Part shown: positions 1 to 10,200 of the stretch, one piece after another
Position numbering within the stretch: the stretch's first letter is position 1
How the letters are laid out: every line of letters starts with the position of its first letter
NCBI RefSeq assembly: GCF_002929555.1
Contig: NZ_PJJP01000020.1
Coordinates: forward strand, 1 to 63,467
Direction: 5' to 3'
DNA: 63,467 nucleotides
Source of the DNA: Cryobacterium sp. N22
GTDB taxonomy: Bacteria; Actinomycetota; Actinomycetes; Actinomycetales; Microbacteriaceae
Notes under the pieces: model-generated
Told to the model about the DNA's origin: nothing
What the model saw: the letters and a program-made list of their open reading frames with translations, nothing else
Database searches by the model: none
Position numbers and translations under genes: made by a program

Positions 1-1
1 A

Positions 2-997
2 CCCGCCCCGGCAGCACCCGCCCCGGTGGCAGCGGCCCCCGCTGCCGCACCCGCAGCACCGGCCCCGGCAGCACCCGCCGCCGAGCCGACCCGCGGCGCC
101 CACTCCGGCACCAGCGGCTACGTCACGCCCATCGTTCGCAAGCTCGCGAACGAGGCCGGCGTTGACCTGTCCACCATCACCGGCACCGGTGTCGGCGGAC
201 GCATCCGCAAGCAGGACATCATCTCCGCCACCGCCACGGCCGCGCCCGCCACTCCGGCCGCCGCCGAGGTCGAGGTGTCGCCGCTGCGCGGAACCACCGT
301 GCCGATGTCGCGCCTGCGCAAGGTCGTCGCCGAGCGCGCGGTCGCGTCGATGCAGCAGACGGCACAGCTCACCACCGTCGTGGAGGTTGACGTCACCCGC
401 GTCGCCATGCTCCGCGACAAGGTCAAGGTCTCCTTCCACGAGAAGACCGGCAACAAGCTCTCCTTCCTGCCGTTCTTCGCCCTGGCCGCGGCCGAGGCGT
501 TGAAGGCGAACCCGATCATCAACGCGACCGTCGACGGCACGTCGATCGTGTACCCGGGCCAGGAGAACATGAGCATCGCCGTGGACACCGAACGCGGACT
601 GCTGACTCCCGTCATCCGCGACGCCGGTGACCTCGACCTGGCCGGTTTCGCCGCCCAGATCGCCGACCTGGCCGCCCGCACCCGCGACAACAAGCTCAAG
701 CCCGACGAGCTGTCCGGTGGCACGTTCACCCTCACCAACACGGGTTCGCGCGGCGCGCTGTTCGACACCCCGGTGGTCTTCCTGCCGCAGAGCGCCATTC
801 TGGGCACCGGCGTCGTCTACAAGAAGCCGGTCGTCGTGACCGACAAGGGCCTGGACTCCATCGCCATTCGTTCGACGGTGTTCCTGGCGCTGTCCTACGA
901 CCACCGCATCATCGATGGAGCGGACGCCTCGCGCTTCCTCACCACCATGAAGGCACGCCTGGAAGCCGGCGCATTCGAGGCGAACCTCGGAATCTAG
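2..997 (+). CDS. sucB: Dihydrolipoyl acyltransferase (E2) of a 2-oxoacid dehydrogenase complex, 5' end cut by window
   Basis: The C-terminal part of the E2 core subunit, which transfers acyl groups from lipoyl-lysine to CoA. The frame is open from the window edge through an Ala/Pro-rich linker, so the lipoyl domain lies upstream and the GTG at 26 is not the start. A peripheral subunit-binding domain follows ([14 protein letters not shown], about residues 32-68 from that GTG). The acyltransferase domain ends with SYDHRIIDG, carrying the catalytic His and Asp. In actinobacteria this SucB-type protein is generally the E2 of pyruvate dehydrogenase, which fits lipB and lipA just downstream and aceE at 23.9 kb. 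Whether it acts as PDH or OGDH E2 is inferred. Confidence 0.93.
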   Translation, partial: PAPAAPAPVAAAPAAAPAAPAPAAPAAEPTRGAHSGTSGYVTPIVRKLANEAGVDLSTITGTGVGGRIRKQDIISATATAAPATPAAAEVEVSPLRGTTVPMSRLRKVVAERAVASMQQTAQLTTVVEVDVTRVAMLRDKVKVSFHEKTGNKLSFLPFFALAAAEALKANPIINATVDGTSIVYPGQENMSIAVDTERGLLTPVIRDAGDLDLAGFAAQIADLAARTRDNKLKPDELSGGTFTLTNTGSRGALFDTPVVFLPQSAILGTGVVYKKPVVVTDKGLDSIAIRSTVFLALSYDHRIIDGADASRFLTTMKARLEAGAFEANLGI

Positions 998-1004
998 TTT
1001 CCCC

Positions 1005-1021
1005 GACCCGTCCGACGGGTC
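1005..1021. terminator. Small hairpin between convergent E2 and pseudokinase genes
   Basis: Perfect 7-bp inverted repeat GACCCGT / ACGGGTC with a 3-nt loop. It lies between the E2 stop and the last codon of the convergent pseudokinase gene. No T-run is present, so it is a weak bidirectional terminator at best. Confidence 0.4.
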
Positions 1022-2588
1022 AGTAGTCGAAGAGTTCGCGTAACCGCCAGCCGGCCTCGCCCTTGATCACCAGGGCCGAGGCCGGTTGTGTGTTGGCGGG
1101 CCCACCCGCCACCGGCGTCAGAACTATCAGCGCCGCGTTGCCCCGGCGCTCCTGCACTGTGGCCGTGAAACCTGCCGCCCTGCCCGGCCCGGGCGCCCCG
1201 TCGGCAGCCGGCCCGCCGGCGCTCGGTTCCGTCTGCTGCACCCGATAGGAGTCGGCGGCCATGGCCACGGAACCGGCCTGGTCGACCCCATCGAGGCACA
1301 GCACCGAGGCCTGGGCCAGGCACCCCTCGCGCAGCTCAAGCAGAGCCAGGGCCGCCGCCGCCGGATCGTCGGCGACGAGGGTCGCGGCTGATCCGTCGTC
1401 GCCGTGCCCCGAGGGTGTCTCGGCGCCGGGTGACGATGCCTGCGGCGCGGTGTCCGGCCGGTCGCCGGAGTCCCCGGCGGCACCTGGGGACTCGGCCCAG
1501 GACAGCGCCGCGAGACCGCCGGCGGCCAGCACAACCGCCAGGCAGACGCCGGCCATGACGGGCCGCATCGCTCTCCGCGGCGCGCGGGAACCGGCAGCCG
1601 CTGCCGGACCGGCCCGAAACCCGTCCCGGCCGACCCGGCGTTGCAGCAGCGCCTGCCCCCACGCGTGCCAGCGTGGCGTCAGCCGGCCCAGCGCTCCCAA
1701 CGGGTTCGCCGGGCTTCTGCGCTGGGCGTTCGGCAATCGCGCCTGGCCCCGGGTGGCCGGCTCAGCACCCCGCGCAGGCCGGGCCGGTCGCGTCAACAGG
1801 CTTCCCGCTGCGGCCCGGCCAGGGTGCTCCTCCGGTCCGTCCGACTCTGCCGGCGAGGAGCCCGGCACCGCACCGCGGACTGCCGTCGCCGGCGACCAGT
1901 CGAACAGGACCGACTCCACACCGGTCAGGTCCGTCGGAACGGGCCTCGCCGTGGCCGCGGCCTCGTACTCGGCCAACACCGACGCCGCGGTCTCCGCCTG
2001 GGCCGCATGAGGGTCCAGATGGTCGAGGACGGCTCTGACACAGCCCGCCAGCCGCACGAGGTCATCCCGCCGGCGCGCGACCCCGGCTCCCCCGGCCGGC
2101 AGCTCCTCCAGCGCGCCCAGCCCGAGGAGCACCGGTCGGCCGCTGCCGTCGAATCGCACGCAGGCAGGTCCGATCATGGAATGGCTGAATCCGGCGTCGT
2201 GCAATGCCTGCAGTGCTGTCGTGATCGTCGCCGCGATTGTGACGACCTCGCCCGCACCGAGGGCGCCCCGCTCGGCGAGTAGCCGGTCCAACGACGATCC
2301 GGTCAGGCGCTCCAGCACGAGGCAGAGCCGGCCGTCGGGCGCCGTCGCCACGTCCCGCAGGGGCGCGAGTATCGCCGGCGGCAGCGTGAGCATGGCGCGC
2401 ACCTGCCGGTCAAGGGCCGGCCTGTCTGCGTCGAGCCTGAACACCTTCAGCGCCGCGGTCAGGGGGTGGCCCTGCTCACCGGTCGCCTGGCCGAGGTAGA
2501 TGATCGACCGGCTCCCGGTACCGATCCGGCGTACCAGCCGGAACCCGGCCAGGCTTTCCTCCCGGGCGGGAATCTGCGTGTGCTCCAT
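1020..2588 (-). CDS. Membrane-anchored Ser/Thr kinase-like protein, probable pseudokinase
   Basis: 522 residues. The N-terminal about 250 residues follow the eukaryotic-type kinase fold: a Gly-rich loop (RIGTGSRSIIYLG, 21-33) and the ATP-binding lysine (AALKVF, K48). The catalytic HRD motif is replaced by H136-S-M and the metal-binding DFG by G156-L-G, so phosphotransfer is unlikely. A basic, low-complexity juxtamembrane stretch precedes one transmembrane helix (about 340-362). An extracytoplasmic domain of about 160 residues with two cysteines follows. Start ATG has GGAG just upstream. The topology resembles PknB-type receptors and suggests a binding or scaffold role, but the ligand is unknown. 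It is convergent with the E2 gene and divergent from lipB. Confidence 0.8.
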   Translation of the reverse strand: MEHTQIPAREESLAGFRLVRRIGTGSRSIIYLGQATGEQGHPLTAALKVFRLDADRPALDRQVRAMLTLPPAILAPLRDVATAPDGRLCLVLERLTGSSLDRLLAERGALGAGEVVTIAATITTALQALHDAGFSHSMIGPACVRFDGSGRPVLLGLGALEELPAGGAGVARRRDDLVRLAGCVRAVLDHLDPHAAQAETAASVLAEYEAAATARPVPTDLTGVESVLFDWSPATAVRGAVPGSSPAESDGPEEHPGRAAAGSLLTRPARPARGAEPATRGQARLPNAQRRSPANPLGALGRLTPRWHAWGQALLQRRVGRDGFRAGPAAAAGSRAPRRAMRPVMAGVCLAVVLAAGGLAALSWAESPGAAGDSGDRPDTAPQASSPGAETPSGHGDDGSAATLVADDPAAAALALLELREGCLAQASVLCLDGVDQAGSVAMAADSYRVQQTEPSAGGPAADGAPGPGRAAGFTATVQERRGNAALIVLTPVAGGPANTQPASALVIKGEAGWRLRELFDY

Positions 2589-2680
2589 CTCTCCACCGTG
2601 CCGCGCCGGCCGGCTGCGGCGTCTCCCTGATGCGAATCTGGCGGAAACCCGGGCGGTCCTCAGGCTGGGGAGGAGACCCC

Positions 2681-2686
2681 TAGACT
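2681..2686 (+). promoter_or_regulatory. -10 element of lipB, probable leaderless transcript
   Basis: TAGACT followed by the 6-nt spacer TGCTGA and the lipB ATG at 2693. The identical spacer precedes the def ATG. No Shine-Dalgarno sequence fits in this gap. Confidence 0.6.
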
Positions 2687-2692
2687 TGCTGA

Positions 2693-3328
2693 ATGCTCGA
2701 CTTTGTCGTCGCGGGGCTAAGCGCCAACTCCGTGCCGTATTTCGAGGGCCTTGAGCTCCAGCGCGCCGTCCATCGCACGGTGGTGTCCGGTCAACGACCG
2801 AACACCGTCCTGCTCCTCGAACACCCCGCCGTCTACACGGCCGGCAAACGCACCCAACCGGAGGACCGTCCCACCGACGGCACCCCGGTCGTGGACGTCG
2901 ACCGCGGCGGCCGGATCACCTGGCACGGTCCAGGGCAGCTGATCGGCTACCCGATCCTGCGCCTGCCCGAACCGATCGATGTGGTGGGCTATGTGCGCCT
3001 GCTCGAGGACATCCTCATTGAGGCCCTCGCCGATTTCGGCATCGACGGCAGACGGGTGCGGGGCCGCAGCGGCGTCTGGGTCGGACCCGTTGGGGCGGAG
3101 GACAAGATCGCCGCCATCGGCATCCGGGTCGCCGACGGCGTGACCATGCACGGCTTCGCACTCAACTGCAACAACTCACTCGAACCGTACGACCGCATCG
3201 TCGCCTGCGGAATCGCCGACGCCGGCGTCACCACAATGTCCCGCGTGCTCGGCCGAGAGGTCCGCACCGAAGACGTCGTCGAGTCCATCACGACCCATCT
3301 CCGCACCCGGTTGGCGGTGCCCGCATGA
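2693..3328 (+). CDS. lipB: Octanoyltransferase LipB
   Basis: 211 residues, normal family length. Moves octanoyl from octanoyl-ACP onto lipoyl-domain lysines, the first step of lipoate biosynthesis. It has the [13 protein letters not shown] substrate-binding motif (71-83), a catalytic lysine in EDKIAAIGI (K138) and a catalytic cysteine in IVACGI (C172). The ATG at 2693 follows a -10 TAGACT by 6 nt, so translation is probably leaderless. The stop overlaps lipA by 4 nt (ATGA), indicating translational coupling. Its acceptor, an E2 lipoyl protein, is encoded just upstream. Confidence 0.97.
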   Translation: MLDFVVAGLSANSVPYFEGLELQRAVHRTVVSGQRPNTVLLLEHPAVYTAGKRTQPEDRPTDGTPVVDVDRGGRITWHGPGQLIGYPILRLPEPIDVVGYVRLLEDILIEALADFGIDGRRVRGRSGVWVGPVGAEDKIAAIGIRVADGVTMHGFALNCNNSLEPYDRIVACGIADAGVTTMSRVLGREVRTEDVVESITTHLRTRLAVPA

Positions 3329-4311
3329 CCGCCGCGCCCGAGGGACGCCGGATGCTGCGGCTGGAAATCCGCAACGCCGAGACACCCATCGAACGTAAGC
3401 CCGACTGGATCAAGACCCGGGCCAGGATGGGTCCCGAATACCGCCAACTGCAGGAGCTGGTGAAAAGCGAGAACCTGCACACGGTGTGCCAGGAGGCCGC
3501 CTGCCCGAACATCTACGAATGCTGGGAAGACCGTGAGGCGACCTTCCTCATCGGCGGCTCCCAGTGCACCCGGCGTTGTGACTTCTGTCAGATCGACACG
3601 GGCAAGCCCGCCGACTACGACACCGACGAACCGCGCCGGGTCGCCGAGTCAGTTGTGGCGATGAACCTGCGTTACGCGACGGTGACCGGGGTCGCCCGCG
3701 ATGACCTGCCCGACGAGGGCGCCTGGCTGTACGCCGAGACGATCCGGCAGATCCACCAGCAGAGCCCGGGGACCGGAGTCGAAATCCTCGTACCGGATTT
3801 CACGGGCAACCCGATTCACCTGGCCGAGGTGTTCTCCGCTCGCCCCGAGGTCTTCGCACACAACGTCGAAACGGTCCCGCGGATCTTCAAACGCATCCGC
3901 CCCGCCTTCCGCTACGACAGATCCCTCGACGTGCTGAGCCAGGGACGCGCCGCGGGGCTGATCACCAAGTCGAACCTGATCCTGGGCATGGGCGAGGAAC
4001 GCGCCGAGGTGTCCCAGGCGCTGCAGGACTTGCACGACGCCGGGACCGACATCATCACCATCACGCAGTACCTGCGGCCGAGCCCCCGGCACCTTCCGGT
4101 GGCCAGGTGGGTGCGGCCGGAGGAATTCGTCGAACTCAAGGCAGAAGCCGAGCAGATCGGCTTCCTCGGGGTTCTCGCCGGCCCGTTGGTGCGCTCCTCG
4201 TACCGGGCCGGCCGGCTGTGGGCGCAGTCGATGCTGGCCACCGGACGCCCGGTGCCCGCTCACCTGCAGCACCTCGCCGACGCGACCCTGGGCTTCAGTC
4301 AGGCCGTTTGA
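3325..4311 (+). CDS. lipA: Lipoyl synthase LipA, radical SAM
   Basis: 328 residues. Inserts two sulfur atoms into protein-bound octanoyl groups. It has both expected iron-sulfur motifs: the auxiliary cluster C55-x4-C60-x5-C66 and the radical SAM motif C81-x3-C85-x2-C88 (CTRRCDFC). Further family signatures are the GMGE segment and the C-terminal GPLVRSSY region that supplies the cluster serine. It overlaps lipB by 4 nt in a two-gene lipoate operon. Confidence 0.97.
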   Translation: MTAAPEGRRMLRLEIRNAETPIERKPDWIKTRARMGPEYRQLQELVKSENLHTVCQEAACPNIYECWEDREATFLIGGSQCTRRCDFCQIDTGKPADYDTDEPRRVAESVVAMNLRYATVTGVARDDLPDEGAWLYAETIRQIHQQSPGTGVEILVPDFTGNPIHLAEVFSARPEVFAHNVETVPRIFKRIRPAFRYDRSLDVLSQGRAAGLITKSNLILGMGEERAEVSQALQDLHDAGTDIITITQYLRPSPRHLPVARWVRPEEFVELKAEAEQIGFLGVLAGPLVRSSYRAGRLWAQSMLATGRPVPAHLQHLADATLGFSQAV

Positions 4312-4346
4312 CCCTAAATCCGTTCCACGCATATCGACCGACTGGG

Positions 4347-4352
4347 TAGTCT
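4347..4352 (+). promoter_or_regulatory. -10 element of the DUF4191 gene, probable leaderless transcript
   Basis: TAGTCT, 7 nt upstream of the ATG at 4360. No Shine-Dalgarno sequence is present. Confidence 0.55.
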
Positions 4353-4359
4353 TAGAACC

Positions 4360-5070
4360 ATGGCACGAAGCAAGGACAAGAGTCCCCGCACCCCCAAAGA
4401 ACCTGGCCGCCTGAAGCAAATGTGGCAGGTCTTCCAGATGACCCGGCGATACGACTCGAACATCGTTCTGTTCATGATCCTGGGTTTCCTGGTTCCCGTC
4501 GTTATCGGCCTGGCCTTCGCGCTGCTGCTGACCCCCGACAACGGATTCACGATCGCCCTCTGGATCGTGGCCGGCGTACTCGGTGGTGTCCTGGCGATGC
4601 TGATCATCCTGGGCAGGCGCGCCGAAAAGGCTGCCTACTCGCAGATCGAGGGCCAGCCCGGCGCCGTCGGCGCCGTTCTGCGCAGTTCGCTCAAGCGAGG
4701 CTGGGTGGGCAGCGAGATGCCCGTCGCCGTCAACGGTAAGACCCAGGACGCCGTCTACCGCGCCGTCGGCCGCGGTGGAGTCGTGCTCATCAGCGAGGGG
4801 CCGCGCACCCGCACCGCCCGGATGCTGGACGAGGAAAAGCGTTCGGTGGCCAAGGTCGGCGGCAACGTCGCGGTCACCGTCATCGCCGTGGGCCCCGACG
4901 CCGATGCCGTTCCGCTGCACAAGCTCGCCCGGCGGCTGACCAAGATCAAGCCGACCCTCACTAAGGCCGAAGTGCTCGCGGTGAACAACCGCCTCAACTC
5001 CATGACCAAGAAGCTGCCGATTCCCAAGGGTGTCGACCCCACCAAGGCCCGGCCGCAGCGCGGCAACTAG
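4360..5070 (+). CDS. DUF4191 family membrane protein
   Basis: 236 residues, resembling the actinobacterial DUF4191 family that sits beside lipA. A basic N-terminus of about 30 residues is followed by two adjacent hydrophobic helices (about 34-56 and 62-84), then a soluble basic domain ending in a Lys/Arg/Pro tail. Function is unknown. The persistent link with lipB-lipA suggests a role tied to lipoylation or the membrane supply of acyl groups, but that is inference from position only. Confidence 0.8.
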   Translation: MARSKDKSPRTPKEPGRLKQMWQVFQMTRRYDSNIVLFMILGFLVPVVIGLAFALLLTPDNGFTIALWIVAGVLGGVLAMLIILGRRAEKAAYSQIEGQPGAVGAVLRSSLKRGWVGSEMPVAVNGKTQDAVYRAVGRGGVVLISEGPRTRTARMLDEEKRSVAKVGGNVAVTVIAVGPDADAVPLHKLARRLTKIKPTLTKAEVLAVNNRLNSMTKKLPIPKGVDPTKARPQRGN

Positions 5071-5086
5071 CCAGACGCATCCAGCG

Positions 5087-5126
5087 ACACAGAAGGGCAC
5101 GGGGTCACCCCCGTGCCCTTCTGTGT
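5087..5126. terminator. Strong bidirectional hairpin terminator
   Basis: Perfect 18-bp inverted repeat with a 4-nt TCAC loop, arms 5087-5104 and 5109-5126. It lies between the stops of the convergent DUF4191 and RDD genes and can serve both strands. T-tracts are poor, as usual in high-GC genomes. Confidence 0.85.
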
Positions 5127-5136
5127 GTGCCGGAGA

Positions 5137-5580
5137 CTAGCGCCTGATCAGAACCGTGCCGGCGACCTTGTCGTGGAAGCCACGCTGGTCCGAGTCCCAC
5201 ACCAGGGCGGGAATGGCCAGGCCCAGGAGCGCCGACCGCACCACCGGGCGCCACACGCCCGCACGGCCACCGGTGAGGGCGATCACGCGCAGGCCGAGCA
5301 GGCGGTGGCCGATGCTCCAACCGAACGCGGCGATCTGCACGGCCTGCAGGCCCACGAAGACCAGCAGGACCACGAAACCGTCGTAGTTGAGCCAGGTGTA
5401 CCCCCAGATCAGACAGGTCAGGGCCACGGCGATGGCCCAGTCGATGGCCAGCGCCGCTATGCGCCGGCCGACTCGCCCCACGGAGTGCGGGCCGGTCCGC
5501 GGCAGGCCGAGCCGCTCCCCCGGCCAGGTACTGGGCGGCAGCTGCCCGAAGGTGGTGGGTCTTGGAGGCGTCGAATTCAC
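5137..5580 (-). CDS. RDD family membrane protein
   Basis: 147 residues. A proline-rich cytoplasmic N-terminus precedes an RDD domain: RRIAALAIDW contains the conserved Arg and Asp of the first helix. Two further hydrophobic segments follow (about 65-83 and 108-122) with GHRLLGLRV between them. The C-terminal RGFHDKVAGTVLI motif is typical. RDD proteins are small polytopic proteins, some proposed as ion antiporters; the substrate here is unknown. The GTG start is set by a -10 hexamer exactly 6 nt upstream. Confidence 0.85.
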   Translation of the reverse strand: MNSTPPRPTTFGQLPPSTWPGERLGLPRTGPHSVGRVGRRIAALAIDWAIAVALTCLIWGYTWLNYDGFVVLLVFVGLQAVQIAAFGWSIGHRLLGLRVIALTGGRAGVWRPVVRSALLGLAIPALVWDSDQRGFHDKVAGTVLIRR

Positions 5581-5586
5581 CGGATC

Positions 5587-5592
5587 AGTTTA
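5587..5592 (-). promoter_or_regulatory. -10 element of the RDD gene, probable leaderless transcript
   Basis: On the minus strand TAAACT is followed by the 6-nt spacer GATCCG and the GTG start at 5580. Confidence 0.6.
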
Positions 5593-5607
5593 CCGACCGC
5601 GCCCTCT

Positions 5608-5645
5608 GTAACATGGAGGAAACATAAGCGTCATTCTCAAGTAAC
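5608..5645 (+). promoter_or_regulatory. GlnR-type operator upstream of glnA
   Basis: Four pentamers spaced by exactly 6 nt: GTAAC, GAAAC, GTCAT and GTAAC at 5608, 5619, 5630 and 5641. This matches the actinobacterial GlnR box gTnAc-n6-GaAAc repeated twice. A -10-like TAATAG lies at 5653-5658, so GlnR would cover the -35 region and could activate glnA under nitrogen limitation. No glnR gene is in the window. Confidence 0.75.
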
Positions 5646-5652
5646 CCGTCCG

Positions 5653-5658
5653 TAATAG
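5653..5658 (+). promoter_or_regulatory. Putative -10 element of glnA
   Basis: TAATAG lies 7 nt after the last GlnR pentamer. The -35 position 17 nt upstream is poor (GTCATT), as expected for an activator-dependent promoter. The leader to the ATG at 5726 is about 60 nt. Confidence 0.5.
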
Positions 5659-5725
5659 TGTCGGGGAAGCCGCAGTGTGCGACATTTCTAGTCACCCACG
5701 CCTACGTCGTTTGGAGTCAACCCGC

Positions 5726-7150
5726 ATGTTCCGCGATTCGTCCGAAGTGCTCTCGTTCATCAAGGACACCGATGTCAAGTTCCTTGACCTCCGCTTTACC
5801 GACCTGCCGGGTGTGCAGCAGCACTTCAACATCCCCGCGTCGACCGTTGACGAGGACTTCTTCACCGTCGGCCAGATGTTCGACGGCTCGTCGATCCGCG
5901 GCTTCGCGTCGATCCACGAATCCGACATGCAGCTCATCCCCGACGTCACCACCGCGTACATCGACGCGTTCCGCGCCGAGCGCACCCTGATCATGCTGTT
6001 CGACATCTACAACCCCCGCAACGGCGAGATCTACTCCAAGGACCCGCGTCAGGTCGCCAAGAAGGCCGAGAAGTACCTCGCCTCCACCGGCATCGGCGAC
6101 ACCGCGTTCTTCGGCTCGGAGGCCGAGTTCTACATCTTCGACGACGTGCGCTACGAGGTCAACCAGCACACCAGCTTCTACTCCGTCGACTCCAGCGAGG
6201 GCGCCTGGAACTCCGGCCGCAAGGAAGAGGGCGGCAACCTCGCCAACAAGACCCCCTTCAAGGGCGGCTACTTCCCGGTCAGCCCGGTCGACCAGCACGC
6301 CGACATGCGCGACGACATCTGCCTCAAGCTGATGGACGCCGGCCTCATCCTCGAACGCAGCCACCACGAGGTGGGCACCGGCGGCCAGGGCGAGATCAAC
6401 TACAAGTTCGACACCATGGTGCACGCGGCCGACGACCTGCTGAAGTTCAAGTACATCGTCAAGAACACCGCACACGAGTGGGGCAAGACCGCCACGTTCA
6501 TGCCCAAGCCGCTCTTCGGCGACAACGGCTCCGGCATGCACACCCACCAGTCCCTCTGGGCCGACGGCAAGCCGCTGTTCTACGACGAGGCCGGCTACGG
6601 CGGCCTCTCCGACGTGGCGCGCTGGTACATCGGTGGCCTGCTCAAGCACGCCCCGGCCGTACTCGCCTTCACCAACCCGACGGTCAACTCGTACCACCGC
6701 CTGGTGCCGGGCTTCGAAGCACCGGTCAACCTGGTCTACTCGGCCGGTAACCGCTCCGCGTCGATCCGCATCCCGATCACCGGCACCAACCCCAAGGCCA
6801 AGCGCCTCGAGTTCCGCGCCCCCGATGCCTCAGGCAACCCTTACCTCGCCTTCGCCGCGCAGCTGATGGCCGGCCTGGACGGCATCAAGAACCGCATCGA
6901 ACCGCACGAGCCGGTCGACAAGGACCTCTACGAGCTGCCCCCGGAAGAGGCGAAGAACATCCCCCAGGTTCCCGCGTCTCTGGAAGAGGCCCTGCAGGCG
7001 CTGGAGGCCGACCACGACTTCCTGCTCGCCGGCAACGTCTTCACCCCCGAGCTCATCGAGACCTGGATCGACTACAAGCGCGAGAAGGAAATCAAGCCCC
7101 TCGCGCAGCGCCCGCACCCGTTCGAGTTCGAACTGTACTACGGGGTCTAA
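5726..7150 (+). CDS. glnA: Glutamine synthetase type I, GlnA (adenylylatable)
   Basis: 474 residues from ATG 5726, preceded by GGAG at 5713. Condenses ammonia and glutamate to glutamine with ATP in the cytoplasm as a dodecamer. It has the N-terminal beta-grasp segment [13 protein letters not shown], the ATP-site motif [15 protein letters not shown], and the adenylylation loop [10 protein letters not shown] with the regulatory tyrosine. This marks it as a GSI-beta enzyme under GlnE control, and glnE lies just downstream on the other strand. Upstream in-frame codons back to 5675 are rejected because they lack a ribosome site and the family does not extend there. Confidence 0.97.
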   Translation: MFRDSSEVLSFIKDTDVKFLDLRFTDLPGVQQHFNIPASTVDEDFFTVGQMFDGSSIRGFASIHESDMQLIPDVTTAYIDAFRAERTLIMLFDIYNPRNGEIYSKDPRQVAKKAEKYLASTGIGDTAFFGSEAEFYIFDDVRYEVNQHTSFYSVDSSEGAWNSGRKEEGGNLANKTPFKGGYFPVSPVDQHADMRDDICLKLMDAGLILERSHHEVGTGGQGEINYKFDTMVHAADDLLKFKYIVKNTAHEWGKTATFMPKPLFGDNGSGMHTHQSLWADGKPLFYDEAGYGGLSDVARWYIGGLLKHAPAVLAFTNPTVNSYHRLVPGFEAPVNLVYSAGNRSASIRIPITGTNPKAKRLEFRAPDASGNPYLAFAAQLMAGLDGIKNRIEPHEPVDKDLYELPPEEAKNIPQVPASLEEALQALEADHDFLLAGNVFTPELIETWIDYKREKEIKPLAQRPHPFEFELYYGV

Positions 7151-7167
7151 TCTCCCACGTGCACGAT

Positions 7168-7201
7168 GAAGGGGCCGCAACCGTCAGGTTGCGGCCCCTT
7201 C
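7168..7201. terminator. Bidirectional terminator between glnA and glnE
   Basis: Inverted repeat with 15-bp arms (GAAGGGGCCGCAACC and complement) and a GTCA loop. It lies between the stops of convergent glnA and glnE. Confidence 0.85.
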
Positions 7202-7220
7202 GTCGTTGACGGCGTCTCGG

Positions 7221-10200
7221 TCAGCCGGAGAACGGCCCCGGCCGGTCGACCGGTCCGTAGAACCTGCGCTCGAAGACCGCACGGGCACGCCGGGTCACCG
7301 CCAGGTAGTCTTCCTCGAGCTGGTTGGCCGAGCCCGGCGGATACTCCATCATGCGGGCGACGCCGTCCAGCTGCATCCTGTCGGTGGGCAGCACATCCGC
7401 GGTCTTGTTCGTCCACAGCGTGATCGCCGATCGGCAGCGCGAGGCGAACAGCCACGCGGCGCGGAGGACGGCGGCATCCGGTCCGGAGACCAAGCCGGCG
7501 CGGGTGGCCTCCTCGAGCGCTTCGAGAGTCGACGTCGTGCGCAGGGCGGGGACGCTCGCGGCGTGCTGCAGCTGCAGCAACTGCACGAACCACTCCACAT
7601 CGCTGAGCGAACCGCGACCCAGCTTGAGGTGCCGGTTCGGGTCGGCCCCCTGCGGGAGGCGTTCGTTCTCGACGCGGGCCTTGATGCGCTTGATCTCGCG
7701 GACGTCCTGGTCGCTGATCTGTTCCGGATACCGCACGGTGTCCATCACGGTGTGGAAGGCCGCCAGGAGCGCAGGTTCTCCCGCGACGCCACGGGCGCGC
7801 AGCAGCGCCTGGGCCTCCCAGGTCAGCGACCACCGGCGGTAGTAGGCCTGGTACGAGTCGATGGACCGCACCACAGCGCCGTTCTTGCCCTCGGGGCGCA
7901 GGCCGATGTCCAGGTCGAACGGCAGCCGGTTGTCCTCGGTGAGCCGGTTCAGTTCCCGCACGATGAAGGTCGCCCGGTCGTGGGCCGCGCCGCCCTCGAG
8001 GGCCGCGGGCCGAAAGACATACATGACGTCGGCGTCGGAGCCGAACCCGAGTTCGGCTCCCCCGAAGCGGCCCATGGCGATCACGGCGAATTCGATGCCG
8101 TCCGGAGCGAGCGGGCCGTCGTCACCGGTGAGGCCGGCGCCACGGATGGCGCCCAGGACACCCTGGATGATGACCGTGGAGATATCCGTCAGACCCGCGG
8201 CCAGCTCGTCGATGCTGATGCGACCGAGGATGGCCGACAGCGCCAGGCGAAGCATCTCGCGTCGCCGGCTGGTGCGGAGCACCGACGCGGCGGCGTCGGG
8301 GCTGCCGTGCCTGGCCAGGACGGCGCGGGCCTCGTCCTGCAACACGCCGAGCGGGCGGGGGCGCAGGTCGTTGTCGTGTTCCAGCCAGGCGACGGCCTCG
8401 GGAATGGTCTCCAGGAGTTCGCCGACGTATCGCGACGCCGAGAGCACCCGGGTGAGCCGTTCAGCGGCCCCCGACGAGTCCCGGAGCATCCGCAGGAACC
8501 AGTACGTGGAACCGAGGCTGTCGCTCAGCCGACGGAAGGCCAGCAGCCCGTAGTCGGGGTCGGCACCGTCGGACAGCCACTGCAGCAGCACCGGCAACAG
8601 GTGCTGCTGGATGGTCGCCCGCCGGGACACACCGCTGGTCAGAGCGGCGATGTGGGCCAGGGCACCCGTCGTGTTCCGGAAGCCGATCGCGGCCAGCCGG
8701 GCCTCGGCCTGCGCACTGGTGAGGTTCAGGCCCTCCGCGGGCAGGGCGGCGACCGCGGAGAGCAGCGGCCGGTAGAACAACCGTTCGTGCAGGCCACGCA
8801 CCCGGTGTTTGGTGGCCTCCCACCGGGTCATCAGCGCTGCTGCACTCGTCGCCAGGCCCGTCGCCCGCGCCAGGACCCGCAGCCCGGACTCGTCCCGGGG
8901 CAGCAGGTGGGTGCGGCGCAGCCGGTCCAGCTGCAGCCGGTGCTCCATCAGGCGCAGCATCCGGTAGTCCTGGGCGAACTCGGCGGCTTCGGCGCGGCCG
9001 ACATAGCCGGCATCGGCCAGGGCGGCCAGGGCCGGCAGCGTGCCCGGTTGCCGGATGTCGGGGTCGGTCTGGCCGTGCACGAGCTGAAGCAGCTGGACGG
9101 TGAATTCAATGTCTCGCAGACCGCCGGGGCCCAACTTCAGTTGCACGGCGACCTCGTCGGCGGGGATGTTGCTCGTGACCCGTTCGCGCATCCGCTGCAC
9201 GGAGTCGACGAAGTTCTCCCGGCTGGCACTGGTCCACACCTTGGGGGCCACCGCGGCGACGTAACGGGAGCCGAGCTCCAGGTCGCCGGCCAGGGGGTGC
9301 GCCTTCAGCAGCGCCTGGAACTCCCAGCTCTTGGCCCAGCGGTCGTAGTAGGCGATGTGGGACTCCAGGGAGCGCACCAAGGCTCCGGACTTGCCCTCCG
9401 GGCGCAGGTTGGGATCGACCTCCCACAATTCGGGCTCCATGCTGGGCTGGTTGAGCCCGCGCATCATCAGGACCGCAAGCCTGGTGGCGATGTCCACCGC
9501 CCTGGCGGCGCTGAGGCCGGCGTCATCGTTGCCCTCCGCGACGAAGATGACGTCAACGTCGCTGACGTAGTTCAACTCCCCCGCCCCCGCCTTGCCCATT
9601 CCGATCACGGCGAGCCTGGTCAGGCGCACCTCGTCGACCGGATAGATGCCGTGCGCAGCCACGGTGCCGCTGCACATGCCCCTCGCGACCGCGAGGGACG
9701 CTTCCAGCGCCGCCGCGGCCAGGTGCGCCAGGGTCCTGGCGATCCGGTCGAGTCCGGCCACGGGGTCGGCCTGTTCGAGGTCGAAGGCCGCCAGTTCGGC
9801 GAGGCGGCGGCGGTACCGCACCCGCAGGGCCACCCAGCCCTCGTCGTCGACGAGTTCGGCGAAGCCCCCTGTCGACTGCACGGCGTCGAGCAGGTCGTCG
9901 GTCAGTTCGCGGAGGCCGGCCACGGCGGTGGTCTTCTCGTGCAGCACCGCGAGTTCCGCCGGGTGCCGGAGGAAGAAATCGGTCAACCCTGTCGAGGCCC
10001 CGGTCACCAGCACCAGGCGCTGCAGAGCGCCGGGATGGCGCCGGAGAGCCACGAACTCGGCCGGGGCCTGACGCACCAGCGACAGCACGGCGAACAGGGC
10101 CGCATCGGGATTCGCCGCCCGCGAGAGCAACGGGAACAGGTCCGACGGGTCCGGCCCGCCGAGTTCACCGACCTCGTCGAGACGCGCGCGGGCCTCGCCG

